A stretch of 64,000 nt of DNA. It comes from JAOBAU01 sp034667465 (GTDB lineage Bacteria; Acidobacteriota; Thermoanaerobaculia; Gp7-AA8). The notes beneath the pieces are model-generated. The model was not told the origin of the DNA, made no database searches, and saw only the letters and a program-made list of their open reading frames with translations. Of the stretch, positions 24,995 to 34,243 are shown one piece after another. The stretch lies in the NCBI GenBank assembly GCA_034667465.1, contig JAXDJV010000031.1, forward strand, positions 1 to 64,000, in the 5' to 3' direction. The number at the start of each line of letters is the position of its first letter. Position 1 is the stretch's first letter. The position numbers and the translations under genes are program-made.

Positions 24995-26160
24995 CGGGCG
25001 GGGAGATTCGGCGGCTGCATCGCGCGAGCGACGGCGCGCATTGCGCCGGCGTCCTGCGTCGCGCTCCAGTTGAGAGGCGTGGTCGAAAGGGTTACGTCGT
25101 GCGTCTGATTGAAGAAGATGACCGCGCGGATCGCGCCGTATTTTTCGTGGATGTCGCGGAAGGCCTGCTCGTACCACCGCGCCGCATCGCCGCCGCTCGT
25201 CACGCTGCCAAATTCACCGATCATGATCGGCTTGTGCAGTTTCAGCAGCGCCGGATAAGCCTTCTCGATGATCTGGTGAAACGTCCACCAGCGCGACCAC
25301 GATGCGGTGTCGCCGTAGTTGAGGACTCCGGTGCCGATCCAGTCGACCCACTCGTCGCCCGGGTAGTAATACTCGAACCACGGCATCGAGATGTGCGGCG
25401 ACCAGACCCACAGCACATTCGTCGCGTTCATCTTTGCGAAGATGAGATGGACGTGTTTCCAGGCGGCGATGAAGTCGTCGGGACGGTTGCCGTTTTGCGG
25501 TCCCCACGGATAGCGATACGGATCGTTCATCTCGTGCGCGAAGCGGAGGAAGATCGGCTTGCCGTACTGCGCCGCCGACGCCGCCCACCGCGTGACGTAG
25601 AAGTCGTAGTCGCCGTGCGCGATCGCAGCGAGACTGGCGTATTCGCGTTCGGCCGGCGACGGAAGATTCGTCCGCAGGCCGGCGTCGAAGTCTTTCATCC
25701 ACGGTTCCCACGTGATCATCGGAATCGATCCAAGACGGTCGATGGTGGAGGCGGCGCGAAGAGGGAAGTCTGTTTCGTCGGGACGATCGCCCCACGCCTG
25801 GTAGATGGAGATGATCGCGAACGGTTCGCCCGTTTTGCTCTCGAGCTCGGTGACGCCGTTGAACGAATCGGGAAGCGCGCCGTCGTACGCTCCGTAGAGC
25901 ATGCGCGACGGGTTGCGCAGCGATGCTGCTGTGAGCAACGGATACGCGCGCGCGACATCTTCTTTACGCGAATGGGACTGCACGCGCTGACGCGCATCGG
26001 CTTCGCGATCGGACAGCGACTGTCCGAATGAAACGACGCTGTTGCGTGCGGCGGCGAACGTTCGGCCAAGCGCGCCGTCGAGACCGCGCTGCACGAGGAA
26101 TCCGATCAACAGGAGCCAGCCGAGCGCGAAGAACGCGAGCTGGTAGCGGCGCGTCGTCAT
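24991..26160 (-). CDS. GH26-like glycoside hydrolase, membrane-anchored
   Basis: 389 residues. An N-terminal helix (LAFFALGWLLLIGFLV) anchors a TIM barrel. GH26 hallmarks: FLRFAHEMNDPYRYPWG with the acid/base Glu in HEMN, WVWSPH, and the nucleophile Glu in PIMIGEFGS. GH26 enzymes cleave beta-mannans or mixed-linked glucans. Placed in one operon with a GT2 synthase, it probably trims or releases the polymer, as glycanases do in cellulose and alginate systems. Overlaps both neighbours by four bases (ATGA). Confidence 0.85.
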   Translation of the reverse strand: MTTRRYQLAFFALGWLLLIGFLVQRGLDGALGRTFAAARNSVVSFGQSLSDREADARQRVQSHSRKEDVARAYPLLTAASLRNPSRMLYGAYDGALPDSFNGVTELESKTGEPFAIISIYQAWGDRPDETDFPLRAASTIDRLGSIPMITWEPWMKDFDAGLRTNLPSPAEREYASLAAIAHGDYDFYVTRWAASAAQYGKPIFLRFAHEMNDPYRYPWGPQNGNRPDDFIAAWKHVHLIFAKMNATNVLWVWSPHISMPWFEYYYPGDEWVDWIGTGVLNYGDTASWSRWWTFHQIIEKAYPALLKLHKPIMIGEFGSVTSGGDAARWYEQAFRDIHEKYGAIRAVIFFNQTHDVTLSTTPLNWSATQDAGAMRAVARAMQPPNLPAR

Positions 26161-27695
26161 CGCGTCCGATCTTTCCACGCCGCGTAGATGCGGCCGCTCA
26201 TCAGCAGAACGTTGATCATCAGAAATCCGGCCATTCCGGCAGCAACTTCCGTCGTGATCCGCGCCTCCGCTTCGTTCATGAAGTACAGCCGGCGGATGAA
26301 GACGACCATCAGCAGCGCAAGCGATGCCGAAGTTATTGTCAACGGAACTGCCGCAAGTTTCCGGAAATTGCCGGTCTGCCGCGACTTGGCCGTCGGTACA
26401 TACGGCACCGCGACGCCGAGCAGCGCCAGGACGAGGCCTTTCAGGTAGATGCTCCAGCAACCGACTTTCATCAGCATTCCGCGCCAGTGCCAGCCGCGCT
26501 CGCGCTCCGGATCGCACAGCCATCGCTGCGCGTAGCGGTAGATGACGATGCCGAAGAATCCGACGGGAAGCGCGTGCTGGAGATACTCGCTGAGAAACAT
26601 CGTCGCCGGCTGAACGCCGGTCAACAGATACAGCGCCGGGATCAGCAGATAGATCGGCGTCGTCAGTCCGACGAGGTAGTAGGTGCCGATCATGAAGTAG
26701 GCGAGTTTCTGATGCAGCGTGAGGCGGCGAAACGCGCGCGGGTATTCGCGGAGGAGTACCTCGTAAACGCCGCGCGACCACTTCAGTTGTTGGCCGATGA
26801 ACGAGCCGAGGTCTTCGGGCACCAGGCCGCGCGCGAGAATCTCCGGAACGTAAATCGATTTCCATCCGGCCGCATGCAGTCTGATCGCCGTCACCAGATC
26901 CTCGGCGAGTCCAATGCCGTGCCCTCCAATCGATTCGAGCGCGCCGCGACGGAACGTGCAGTTCGCGCCGATGGCCACCGTCGATCCGCTGCCGTGCATT
27001 CCCTGCATGATCGGACCGTAGAACGCGTAGGTCTGCTCGGCGGCGGCGCGCGCAACGAACGAGCGCGGCTGGTTGTAATACGCCTGCGCAATCTGGACGA
27101 AGCCGGCGCGCGGATCGTCGAAGTGCCCAAGCACCGGCTCGAAGAAATTCGGGAGCGGGATGTGATCGGGGTCGAGCACGAGAATGAACTCCTCGTCCGT
27201 GCGCTGCAGCGCGGCGTTGATCTTTCCCGCCTTTGCGCCTGGCAATCCGACGAGCTCGAGATGGACCGCTCCTTTTTCACGCGCGAGCTCCGCGAACCGC
27301 GGATCGCGCGTGTCGTCGAGGAGATACGTCGTGTGCGGGTAGGTGACGTTGCGCGCCGCTTCGAGCGTTCGGACGAACATCTCGTACGGTTCGCCGGGCG
27401 ACGACGTCGTGAAGATCGCGACCGACAATCCTTCGGGCGCTCGCTTCAGCGCCGGCTGCTCGATGTGAAAGAAGTTGTACCAGCCGACGAGGATGCGGCC
27501 GACGCCATACCAGACGGCAATCGACAGCAGCGCGAAAAGCAGACGATTGCCGACGTGCTCCGCGCGGAACCACCAGAGCGCGAACAGCACGACGCTTTGC
27601 AGTCCGAAGAAGATCAGGACGCCGAGGATCAGGCGCGATGCGATGGAGACGGGCGCGGCGCGGCGATGACGAAAAAGCTCTTCGTCGCTCCACAT
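26157..27695 (-). CDS. Cellulose-synthase-like family 2 glycosyltransferase
   Basis: 512 residues. Two N-terminal helices, then a GT2 domain with the processive-enzyme motifs: LLDDTRD (first Asp), VLDPDHIP (DxD), LAEDL (base) and QQLKWSRG in the place of Q(Q/R)xRW. Four C-terminal helices form the channel. No PilZ domain is attached, so c-di-GMP control would need another protein. The sugar is not predictable. It is the synthase of the four-gene operon; its ATG overlaps the upstream stop by one base (TGATG). Confidence 0.88.
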   Translation of the reverse strand: MWSDEELFRHRRAAPVSIASRLILGVLIFFGLQSVVLFALWWFRAEHVGNRLLFALLSIAVWYGVGRILVGWYNFFHIEQPALKRAPEGLSVAIFTTSSPGEPYEMFVRTLEAARNVTYPHTTYLLDDTRDPRFAELAREKGAVHLELVGLPGAKAGKINAALQRTDEEFILVLDPDHIPLPNFFEPVLGHFDDPRAGFVQIAQAYYNQPRSFVARAAAEQTYAFYGPIMQGMHGSGSTVAIGANCTFRRGALESIGGHGIGLAEDLVTAIRLHAAGWKSIYVPEILARGLVPEDLGSFIGQQLKWSRGVYEVLLREYPRAFRRLTLHQKLAYFMIGTYYLVGLTTPIYLLIPALYLLTGVQPATMFLSEYLQHALPVGFFGIVIYRYAQRWLCDPERERGWHWRGMLMKVGCWSIYLKGLVLALLGVAVPYVPTAKSRQTGNFRKLAAVPLTITSASLALLMVVFIRRLYFMNEAEARITTEVAAGMAGFLMINVLLMSGRIYAAWKDRTR

Positions 27696-29101
27696 CAGAG
27701 CCGGCCGCTGAACCCGAGGTGAAATGCCGTTGCGCGATAGAAGACGGTGTTCTGGCGCTCGACGCCGAACGTGATGCTGTACGACGCGCGCAGCGGCACG
27801 ACGACGCCGGCGGACGCACGCCACGGATGAAACGTTCGTCCGACTTCGATCGGCGCCGCGAAGAGGGGAGCGAGGCTCGTCGTGCCGCTCGATGGTCCGA
27901 AGATGAGATCGCGATCGTGCGCCCAGCCGCCGTCGGCGTGCAGGCGAACCTTCGCGCGTCCGGCGTCGATCGTCGCCGCGACGATGCCGCGAAGCTCGAC
28001 GAGGTCACGCGGCGTCCAGTACGGGTCGTATCGCGCGTCGTACGAATACGCGAAGGCACCGCTTGTCCGCGGCGAAGCGGACGCGCCGATGAGTCGGAAG
28101 CGGCTATCGGTCGTGTCGCGGTAAGAAATCGATGCGCCGGTGGAAATCGACACCCGCTCTTTCCGCACCACTCGCACGAGGTGAAATGCTTCGGCAGCTC
28201 GTCCGCGATTGCGATCGAAGTATCGGATCGTATGAATCGCCGCCGACGATGACGACGCATCGGTGTTGCGATTCCACGCGAGAGTCGCTGTCGTCTCGCT
28301 CGGATGCGTGCGCAGCGATGACGCGGCATACAGCAGCTCGTGCTGATCGATCTCGATGGCCAGCGATGAGCTGCTCCATTCATGCGCGAGACCGATGCTG
28401 CCGAGCGCTTTCGTCGTTCCATCCGGAAAGCGGATGACACGCAGCGCACCGCTGGCGCGCAGGTTCATCGACGGAAGCGAGGTATTCGCCGCGATCGACG
28501 CGAATGGCGCGGTCGCGCTGCCGAAGCCGAGGTCGCGTGCGTTCAGCGAGTACGCACCTGCGGTGGCGGTCCACTTCGTCAATGGATCGGAGAAGATCGT
28601 CGTCGCGACGCCGTAGCTCGCGCGTCGCAGCGGCTGATCGTCGGTCACGAACGTATTCTCGCTCGCGATCACCGGACTCATCGTCGCGGCGATTTCCGCG
28701 AGCGCTTTGCGCGCCGCGGCGTCATCCGGCCGCGCGCGGATCACCGCTTCGAAATCGCGCTGCGCGGCTCGGTAGTCGCCGCTCCAGTATTCGGCGGTGG
28801 CGAGGCCGCTGCGTGCATCGACGTCGCCGGGCGTCTCCCGCAGCAGGCGACGATAGATCTCCGCGGCGTCGCGATTGCGGCCTTCCCACAACAACACCTC
28901 GCCGAGGCCGCGAGCGGCTGCGGTCGAGGTCGGAGCGCGTTGGAGGATGCGGCGATATGCGCTCTCCGCTTCCGCGAAGTGTTTCTGCCACGCCAGCTGC
29001 TGCGCGGCGTGCAGTTCGTCATCGAGCGAAGAAGCGTGCGCGGCGAACGTGATCGCGAACGCCGGCAGGAGGATGATCCATTTGGTTCTTCGCAATGCCA
29101 C
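27695..29101 (-). CDS. TPR plus outer-membrane beta-barrel protein (exopolysaccharide export type)
   Basis: 468 residues from the preferred GTG (29099-29101), which starts a normal signal peptide (ALRRTKWIILLPAFAITFAA); an ATG at 29143 would add 14 residues. After the signal come three TPR units (HFAEAESAYRRILQRAPTST; NRDAAEIYRRLLRETPGDVD; YRAAQRDFEAVIRARPDDA) and then about 300 residues of alternating strands ending in FHLGFSGRL, as in a porin. This is the layout of PgaA, BcsC and YaiO-type exporters, in a reduced form. First gene of the polysaccharide operon. Confidence 0.8.
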   Translation of the reverse strand: MALRRTKWIILLPAFAITFAAHASSLDDELHAAQQLAWQKHFAEAESAYRRILQRAPTSTAAARGLGEVLLWEGRNRDAAEIYRRLLRETPGDVDARSGLATAEYWSGDYRAAQRDFEAVIRARPDDAAARKALAEIAATMSPVIASENTFVTDDQPLRRASYGVATTIFSDPLTKWTATAGAYSLNARDLGFGSATAPFASIAANTSLPSMNLRASGALRVIRFPDGTTKALGSIGLAHEWSSSSLAIEIDQHELLYAASSLRTHPSETTATLAWNRNTDASSSSAAIHTIRYFDRNRGRAAEAFHLVRVVRKERVSISTGASISYRDTTDSRFRLIGASASPRTSGAFAYSYDARYDPYWTPRDLVELRGIVAATIDAGRAKVRLHADGGWAHDRDLIFGPSSGTTSLAPLFAAPIEVGRTFHPWRASAGVVVPLRASYSITFGVERQNTVFYRATAFHLGFSGRL

Positions 29102-29192
29102 CCGCGCATAGCGTAGCGCGCCGCACGCCGACTCGAAATACAAGTCAGTGCAGAGATTCGTGGCAGGCCGGTGGTTTCAGAATGCCTCGTCA

Positions 29193-29723
29193 CTACTTTC
29201 CGACAATGATTCCGACAGCGTCCAGGTAATCTCCGCTCCGTCCAATCAGCGCGGTGATCGATCCATCGGGTGGCGCCTCGTACGAGAACGGAGCGGCCCC
29301 TCCCGGCCCGCCGGCTGTAATCGGCAAAGTGCGGTGACGATTCGTGGTGATCACGATTGAATCGACGACGCGACCGTATCGACCTCTAATGCTGATAATC
29401 CGCTCATCGCCGGCCAGCGTATGGATACGGCAGACGCCGCCGCCACCGCCGTGCCGCTGGCCCGTAATGACTGTCGAGCCCGACGCCCATGTGAACTGAA
29501 TCGAATCAACGAAGGTGCCGGAACAGATGCGAATGCGGCTTACGCGTAAACCAAACGCAGGCAGCGTAAGGCCCGGCCCCGGCAGGGCATGTTCGTCGAA
29601 CTCCACACCGCCATCGCCGCCGGAAGGTCCGGCGGCCCAGAGCACCTGTGCCGACACATCGACGCAACACACTGCGATGAAGCACGCAAGCACGTAAGTC
29701 AGAGTCGATAACCTGATATGCAT
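29193..29723 (-). CDS. Secreted jacalin-like lectin domain protein
   Basis: 176 residues with signal peptide (residues 1-25). The mature part carries the beta-prism repeats of jacalin-type lectins: a GGDGGVEFDE opening, FVDSIQFTWASGSTVITGQR, then RIISIRGRYGRVVDSIVITT, then GSITALIGRSGDYLDAVGII. These domains bind mannose-type sugars. It lies directly upstream of the polysaccharide operon on the same strand (about 90 bp), which suggests a cell-surface carbohydrate-binding function. Confidence 0.75.
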   Translation of the reverse strand: MHIRLSTLTYVLACFIAVCCVDVSAQVLWAAGPSGGDGGVEFDEHALPGPGLTLPAFGLRVSRIRICSGTFVDSIQFTWASGSTVITGQRHGGGGGVCRIHTLAGDERIISIRGRYGRVVDSIVITTNRHRTLPITAGGPGGAAPFSYEAPPDGSITALIGRSGDYLDAVGIIVGK

Positions 29724-29827
29724 GAGGCCTCCGGTATTTGCGTTGACGGACGGCCGGGGCAGCTTTCAGTCTTTGCGGCTGGGATTCGACGTGCCGGCGA
29801 CCACACTCATTGACGCCAGCTTCCCGG

Positions 29828-32194
29828 TCAGCGAGCGGGGATGGCGGTGTGATCGGTTCTTCGCGTGACGGCGGCGACGGCGCGAATCAGGTCCTGCGGT
29901 AAGAACGGCTTCTTCATGTAATCGTCGAAGCCGGCCGAGAGAGCCAGCTGCTCCTGCAGCGGTCCGCCGTATGCGGTGAGAGCAATGGCGGGGATTCGGC
30001 CGCTCTCGTCGTCGCGGTCGCGAACGCGACGCGCGAGGGAGTGCCCGTCTTCCTCGGGCATGGCGATATCGCAGACGAGGACATCGAAGCGTTGCCGGGA
30101 CAACTGCGCAAATGCTTCGTCCGCGCCCGCGGTCGCCACTACGATCGCTCCGGCGCCGCGCAACGCCGTGGCGATTAATTTTCGCAACTCAGGCTCGTCA
30201 TCGACCACCAGTACGCGGATGCCCTTTACGGAAACCCGTTCCGCTCGCACGGCCGCGGATGCCGAATCATCGAGCGTCGAAGAATCTCTTTCGACCGTCG
30301 CCGGGTAATCGCGTACCGGAAGCGAGACGAGAAATGTCGAGCCCCAGCCCGGCCCTTTGCTTTCCGCACGTACCGTTCCGCCATGCATCTCCACCAGCTG
30401 CTTGACGATCGAGAGTCCGAGACCGAGTCCGCCATGCGCGCGCGTGCTGGTTCCCGCTTCCTGGCTCAGTCTTTCGAACACGTGATTGAGGAAGTCGGCG
30501 CCGATCCCTTCTCCCGTGTCACTCACCTCGACGTCGATATGCGTGTCCGTCGAGTTGAGATGAACGCGAATGCTTCCTCCTGTCGGGGTGAATTTCACCG
30601 CGTTCGAAAGGAGGTTCCAGAAGATTTGCTGGAGCCGTGTCGGATCGCCATACACGCGCGATGCGTCGCGCGCGAACCATGTTTCGATCCGGATGTTCTT
30701 GTTTTCTGCCGCGGGACTGATCGCTTTGACGGCCAGGTTCAGCGTGGCGATGACGTCCACCATTTCACTGTGCAGTTCCAGCTTGCCGGTGAGGAGGCGC
30801 GAGACGTCGAGCATGTCGTCGATGAGACGTGACTGCACCTTCGCAGACTCTCGAATGGAGTCGATTGCTTCACGCTGCGTCTCTGCATCCAGGTCGCCGG
30901 AAACGAGAAGGTCGGACCATCCCAGAATCGAGGTAAGCGGTGTCCGAAGCTCGTGGGAGCTCGTCGCCAGAAACTCGTCCTTGGCGCGGCTGAGAGTTTC
31001 GGATTCGCGATACTGGCGGACGAGATTCTCTTCGACGCCCTTCCGGTCGTCGATGTCGGTACTCGAGCCGACCCAGGAGATGATCTTTCCTTCATCGTCC
31101 CGCATCGCAGAAGCGCGGGTCAGATGCCAGCGATAGTTACCGTCCCTGCTGCGAAAGCGGCACTCGTGCTGAAACGGCTCACCCGTGGCGATGGAGTGCC
31201 GCCAGCGACGGGCGTGCTCTTCGCTCTCGTCTGCATGTGTAAAGGACCAGCGCTCTCCGTCGAATGCGTCGCCTGTGTCCAGTCCTGTGAACTCCGCAAA
31301 CGACCGCGTCACGTAGTCGATCTGTCCGTCGGGCGTTGCCGTGAAGATCATCAGCGGCATCGACTCGGCGAGGAAACGGAACCGTTCATTGCTGATGCGA
31401 GTTGCTTCCTCCGCCCACTTCCTGTCGCTTATGTCGCGGATGTTGCACTGAATGACTTTCTCGTCGCCAACCGTGTAGGAGTTGCTGACGAACTCCACCT
31501 CGACGCACTTTCCCTGCTTTGTTTCCAGCGGCATGTTCTCGTAGCGGATGTAGCCGGCGTCCTGCAACTGTTCCATCGCCGCCTTGCTCTGTTCCTTGTC
31601 CTGGAAGAGACCGATTTCCCAGAGCTCCTTTCCAATCAACTCGTCGAGGGAGTACCCCAGCAACTCGATCAGGAATGGATTCGCATCAATGATCTTTCCG
31701 CTGTCTTCTTCGAGGATGAGGATTGCATCCTGTGCAGTCTCGAAGAGCCGCCGATAACGCGCCTCTGAGGCCTTGAGGGCATGAGCCGTTCCGGCGCGCT
31801 CTCTGATGTCGCGGATGTTGCATTGAATGACCTTGTCGGAACCGACCATGTAGGAGTTACTGACAAATTCGACCGCGACGCGCTCTCCCTGTTTTGTCTT
31901 CAGCGGAATGTTGTCATAGCGGATGTAGCCTTCCTTCTGGAGTTGCTCCATCGCTGCCTTGCTCTCCTCTTTGTCGGAGAACAAACCAATCTCCCAAAGC
32001 TCTTTTCCGAGAAGCTCGTCAAGGGAGTAACCGAGCAATTTCATGACGAACGGATTTGCATCGATGATCGTCCCGGGCCGTTTCTCTGCATCCAGGATCA
32101 GGATGGCGTCCTGCGCCGTTTCAAAGAGCCGCCGATATCGGGCCTCGGAGGCTTCCAAACTGGAAAGCCGGGATGGGTGGTTCACGGAGCTCAT
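29828..32194 (-). CDS. Hybrid sensor histidine kinase, PAS-PAS-PAS-HisKA-HATPase-REC
   Basis: 788 residues, no membrane segment. Two closely similar PAS units (both contain ARYRRLFETAQDAILIL, IDANPF, LLGYSLDEL, GKELWEIGLF), then a third PAS/PAC (MPLMIFTATPDGQIDYVTRS), HisKA with SSHELRTPLTSI, HATPase with GGLGLGLSIVKQLVEMHGG, and a REC domain with VLVVDDEPELRKL, DVLVCDIAMP and YMKKPF. All phosphotransfer residues are present. Signal unknown. The ATG 32192-32194 is chosen over an upstream start because the conserved sequence begins just after it. Confidence 0.9.
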   Translation of the reverse strand: MSSVNHPSRLSSLEASEARYRRLFETAQDAILILDAEKRPGTIIDANPFVMKLLGYSLDELLGKELWEIGLFSDKEESKAAMEQLQKEGYIRYDNIPLKTKQGERVAVEFVSNSYMVGSDKVIQCNIRDIRERAGTAHALKASEARYRRLFETAQDAILILEEDSGKIIDANPFLIELLGYSLDELIGKELWEIGLFQDKEQSKAAMEQLQDAGYIRYENMPLETKQGKCVEVEFVSNSYTVGDEKVIQCNIRDISDRKWAEEATRISNERFRFLAESMPLMIFTATPDGQIDYVTRSFAEFTGLDTGDAFDGERWSFTHADESEEHARRWRHSIATGEPFQHECRFRSRDGNYRWHLTRASAMRDDEGKIISWVGSSTDIDDRKGVEENLVRQYRESETLSRAKDEFLATSSHELRTPLTSILGWSDLLVSGDLDAETQREAIDSIRESAKVQSRLIDDMLDVSRLLTGKLELHSEMVDVIATLNLAVKAISPAAENKNIRIETWFARDASRVYGDPTRLQQIFWNLLSNAVKFTPTGGSIRVHLNSTDTHIDVEVSDTGEGIGADFLNHVFERLSQEAGTSTRAHGGLGLGLSIVKQLVEMHGGTVRAESKGPGWGSTFLVSLPVRDYPATVERDSSTLDDSASAAVRAERVSVKGIRVLVVDDEPELRKLIATALRGAGAIVVATAGADEAFAQLSRQRFDVLVCDIAMPEEDGHSLARRVRDRDDESGRIPAIALTAYGGPLQEQLALSAGFDDYMKKPFLPQDLIRAVAAVTRRTDHTAIPAR

Positions 32195-32288
32195 GTCGAA
32201 GACCTTGCAAGAACGGTGTCCGTCCGAGCCGAGTCCGCCTGTCACTGAGAATCGTCCGGCGCGCTCTCCCGCGCCGGACGAATCCCCA

Positions 32289-33503
32289 TCACTCGTACCG
32301 CAACGCCTCGATCGGATTCAGCGCTGCCGCTTTTCTCGCCGGGTAGTAGCCGAAGAAGATCCCGACGGCGCCTGAGAATCCGACCGCGCCGAGCATGATC
32401 AGCGGCGAGATCACGGTTTCCCATCCGGTGAAATGGCCGACGAGTTTCGCGCCGCCGACGCCGAGCGCGAGACCGGCCACGCCGCCGAGAATCCCCATCA
32501 CGATGCTCTCGACAAGGAACTGCGTGAGCACATCCGATCCTCGCGCGCCGATCGCCATCCGGATGCCGATCTCTCGCGTCCGCTCCGTCACCGAGACGAG
32601 CATGATGTTCATGATGCCGATGCCGCCGACGAGCAGCGAGATCGACGCGATCGCGGCGAGCAGCAGCGTCATCACGTTCGTCGAGCTCTCCGCGGCCGCG
32701 GCGAGATCCGCCTGGTTCTTCACCGTGAAGTCGTCGGCGTCTCCCTGAATCTTGTGCGACTCGCGCAGCAGCGTGCGGATCTCATCCTGCGCCGCCGGAA
32801 TGTCCTGCTCGTTCGCCGTGCCGGCGAGAATCTGCGGGATGAACGTCCGTCCCGACAGCGTCTGTGTCGCGGTCGTATACGGGATCAGCACGACGTCATC
32901 CGAATCACTGCCGGACGCAGTCTGACCCTTGATCGACAGCACGCCGACGACTTTGAAAATGGCGCTGCGGATCTGGATGTCGCTGCCGACCGGGTCCTGA
33001 CCCGGAAAGAGATTCTGCGCGGCCGTGTTGCCGAGCACCGCGACCTTGCGGCTGCTGCGCACGTCGTCGGCGCCGAAGAAATCGCCCGACGTCGTTTGCC
33101 AGTCGCGAATGATCGAGTAGTCGGTATCGACGCCGTTGATGGTCGTCCGCCAGTTGCCGGCCGGACCGATCACCGCCGTGCGCGACACGATCACCGGCGA
33201 GACCGCGGTGACGAACTGCGATTCGCCGCGAATCTTGTCGACGTCTTTGACGCTGAGATTCGGAAACGCCTGCGCTCCCTGACTCACACCCGCTGCCTGC
33301 GCGGCGCCCGGCGTGATGACGATCATGTTCGTGCCGAGGTTGTTGATCTGTTGCCGGATGCGCGAGCGCGCACCGTAGCCGACGGCGACCATGACGATCA
33401 CCGCCGCCACACCGATGATGATGCCGAGCATCGTCAGCGTCGCGCGCATCTTGTTCTTGCGGATGGCCTGCGTGGCCAGCTTGATCAGCGTTTGCGTTTT
33501 CAT
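32289..33503 (-). CDS. MacB-type ABC transporter permease
   Basis: 404 residues. FtsX/MacB topology: helix 1 with ATLTMLGIIIGVAAVIVMVA, a MacB_PCD periplasmic domain (about 50-245), and three C-terminal helices with VGGIGIMNIMLVSVTERTRE and the FGYYPARKAAALNPIEALRY signature. The ATPase is a separate gene just upstream, overlapping by four bases. With MacA and an outer-membrane channel it forms a tripartite pump for macrolides, peptides or lipid-linked cargo; the cargo here is unknown. Confidence 0.9.
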   Translation of the reverse strand: MKTQTLIKLATQAIRKNKMRATLTMLGIIIGVAAVIVMVAVGYGARSRIRQQINNLGTNMIVITPGAAQAAGVSQGAQAFPNLSVKDVDKIRGESQFVTAVSPVIVSRTAVIGPAGNWRTTINGVDTDYSIIRDWQTTSGDFFGADDVRSSRKVAVLGNTAAQNLFPGQDPVGSDIQIRSAIFKVVGVLSIKGQTASGSDSDDVVLIPYTTATQTLSGRTFIPQILAGTANEQDIPAAQDEIRTLLRESHKIQGDADDFTVKNQADLAAAAESSTNVMTLLLAAIASISLLVGGIGIMNIMLVSVTERTREIGIRMAIGARGSDVLTQFLVESIVMGILGGVAGLALGVGGAKLVGHFTGWETVISPLIMLGAVGFSGAVGIFFGYYPARKAAALNPIEALRYE

Positions 33504-34243
33504 GCGACCTCCTCGACGTCGAACTGCTCGACGTCGGCCGCGGCGTTGCGGCGATTCTTCACCGCTTCGTCGCGGCGAATGCGGCCGTCGCGAACTTCGA
33601 CGATCCGCTTTGCGTAGATGGCGACGTCGGGCTCGTGCGTGACGAGCACGATGGTGATGCCCTGTTCGTTGAGCGCCTGAAAAAGCGCCATCACTTCGAT
33701 CGATGTGTGCGTGTCGAGGTTGCCGGTCGGCTCGTCCGCGAGGATCAGCGCCGGCTCGGTCACCAGGGCGCGAGCGATGGCGACGCGCTGCTGCTGTCCG
33801 CCCGACAATTCGCTCGGCTGATGATCGAGACGATCGCCGAGGCCGACGCGTTCGAGCGCTGCCGCGGCGAGCGCTCGCGTGTCGCGTTTGCGATCGCGCC
33901 GGTCGTACAGCATCGGCAGCTCGACGTTCTCGATCGCACTCGTACGCGGCAGAAGATTGAAGCCCTGAAAGACGAAGCCGATCTTCTGATTGCGGATCGC
34001 CGCGAGCGCGTTCTTGTCGAGACCGTTCACGTGCACGTCATCGAGCTGGTACGTTCCGCTGGTCGGCGCGTCGAGGCAGCCGAGGATGTTCATCAGCGTC
34101 GACTTGCCGGAGCCGGACGTTCCCATGATCGCGACGAACTCGCCCTGCGCGACGGTGAGATCGATGCCGCGCAGCGCGTGTACTTCGTTCGTGCCGCTCG
34201 CGTACGTTTTGACCAGTTGCTCGGTCTGAATGACGTTCGCCAT
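33500..34243 (-). CDS. MacB/LolD-type ABC transporter ATPase
   Basis: 247 residues. Walker A GTSGSGKSTLMNIL, Q-loop VFQGFNLLPRTSAIENVELP, signature LSGGQQQRVAIARAL, Walker B LILADEPTGNLD and H-loop LVTHEPDVA are all intact. Operon: it shares one base with the upstream macA stop and four with the permease start. Confidence 0.93.
   Translation of the reverse strand: MANVIQTEQLVKTYASGTNEVHALRGIDLTVAQGEFVAIMGTSGSGKSTLMNILGCLDAPTSGTYQLDDVHVNGLDKNALAAIRNQKIGFVFQGFNLLPRTSAIENVELPMLYDRRDRKRDTRALAAAALERVGLGDRLDHQPSELSGGQQQRVAIARALVTEPALILADEPTGNLDTHTSIEVMALFQALNEQGITIVLVTHEPDVAIYAKRIVEVRDGRIRRDEAVKNRRNAAADVEQFDVEEVA

Noticed and set aside
32433..33617. 394-codon plus-strand open frame
   Set aside because: Antisense of the MacB-type permease; strongly charged shadow sequence.
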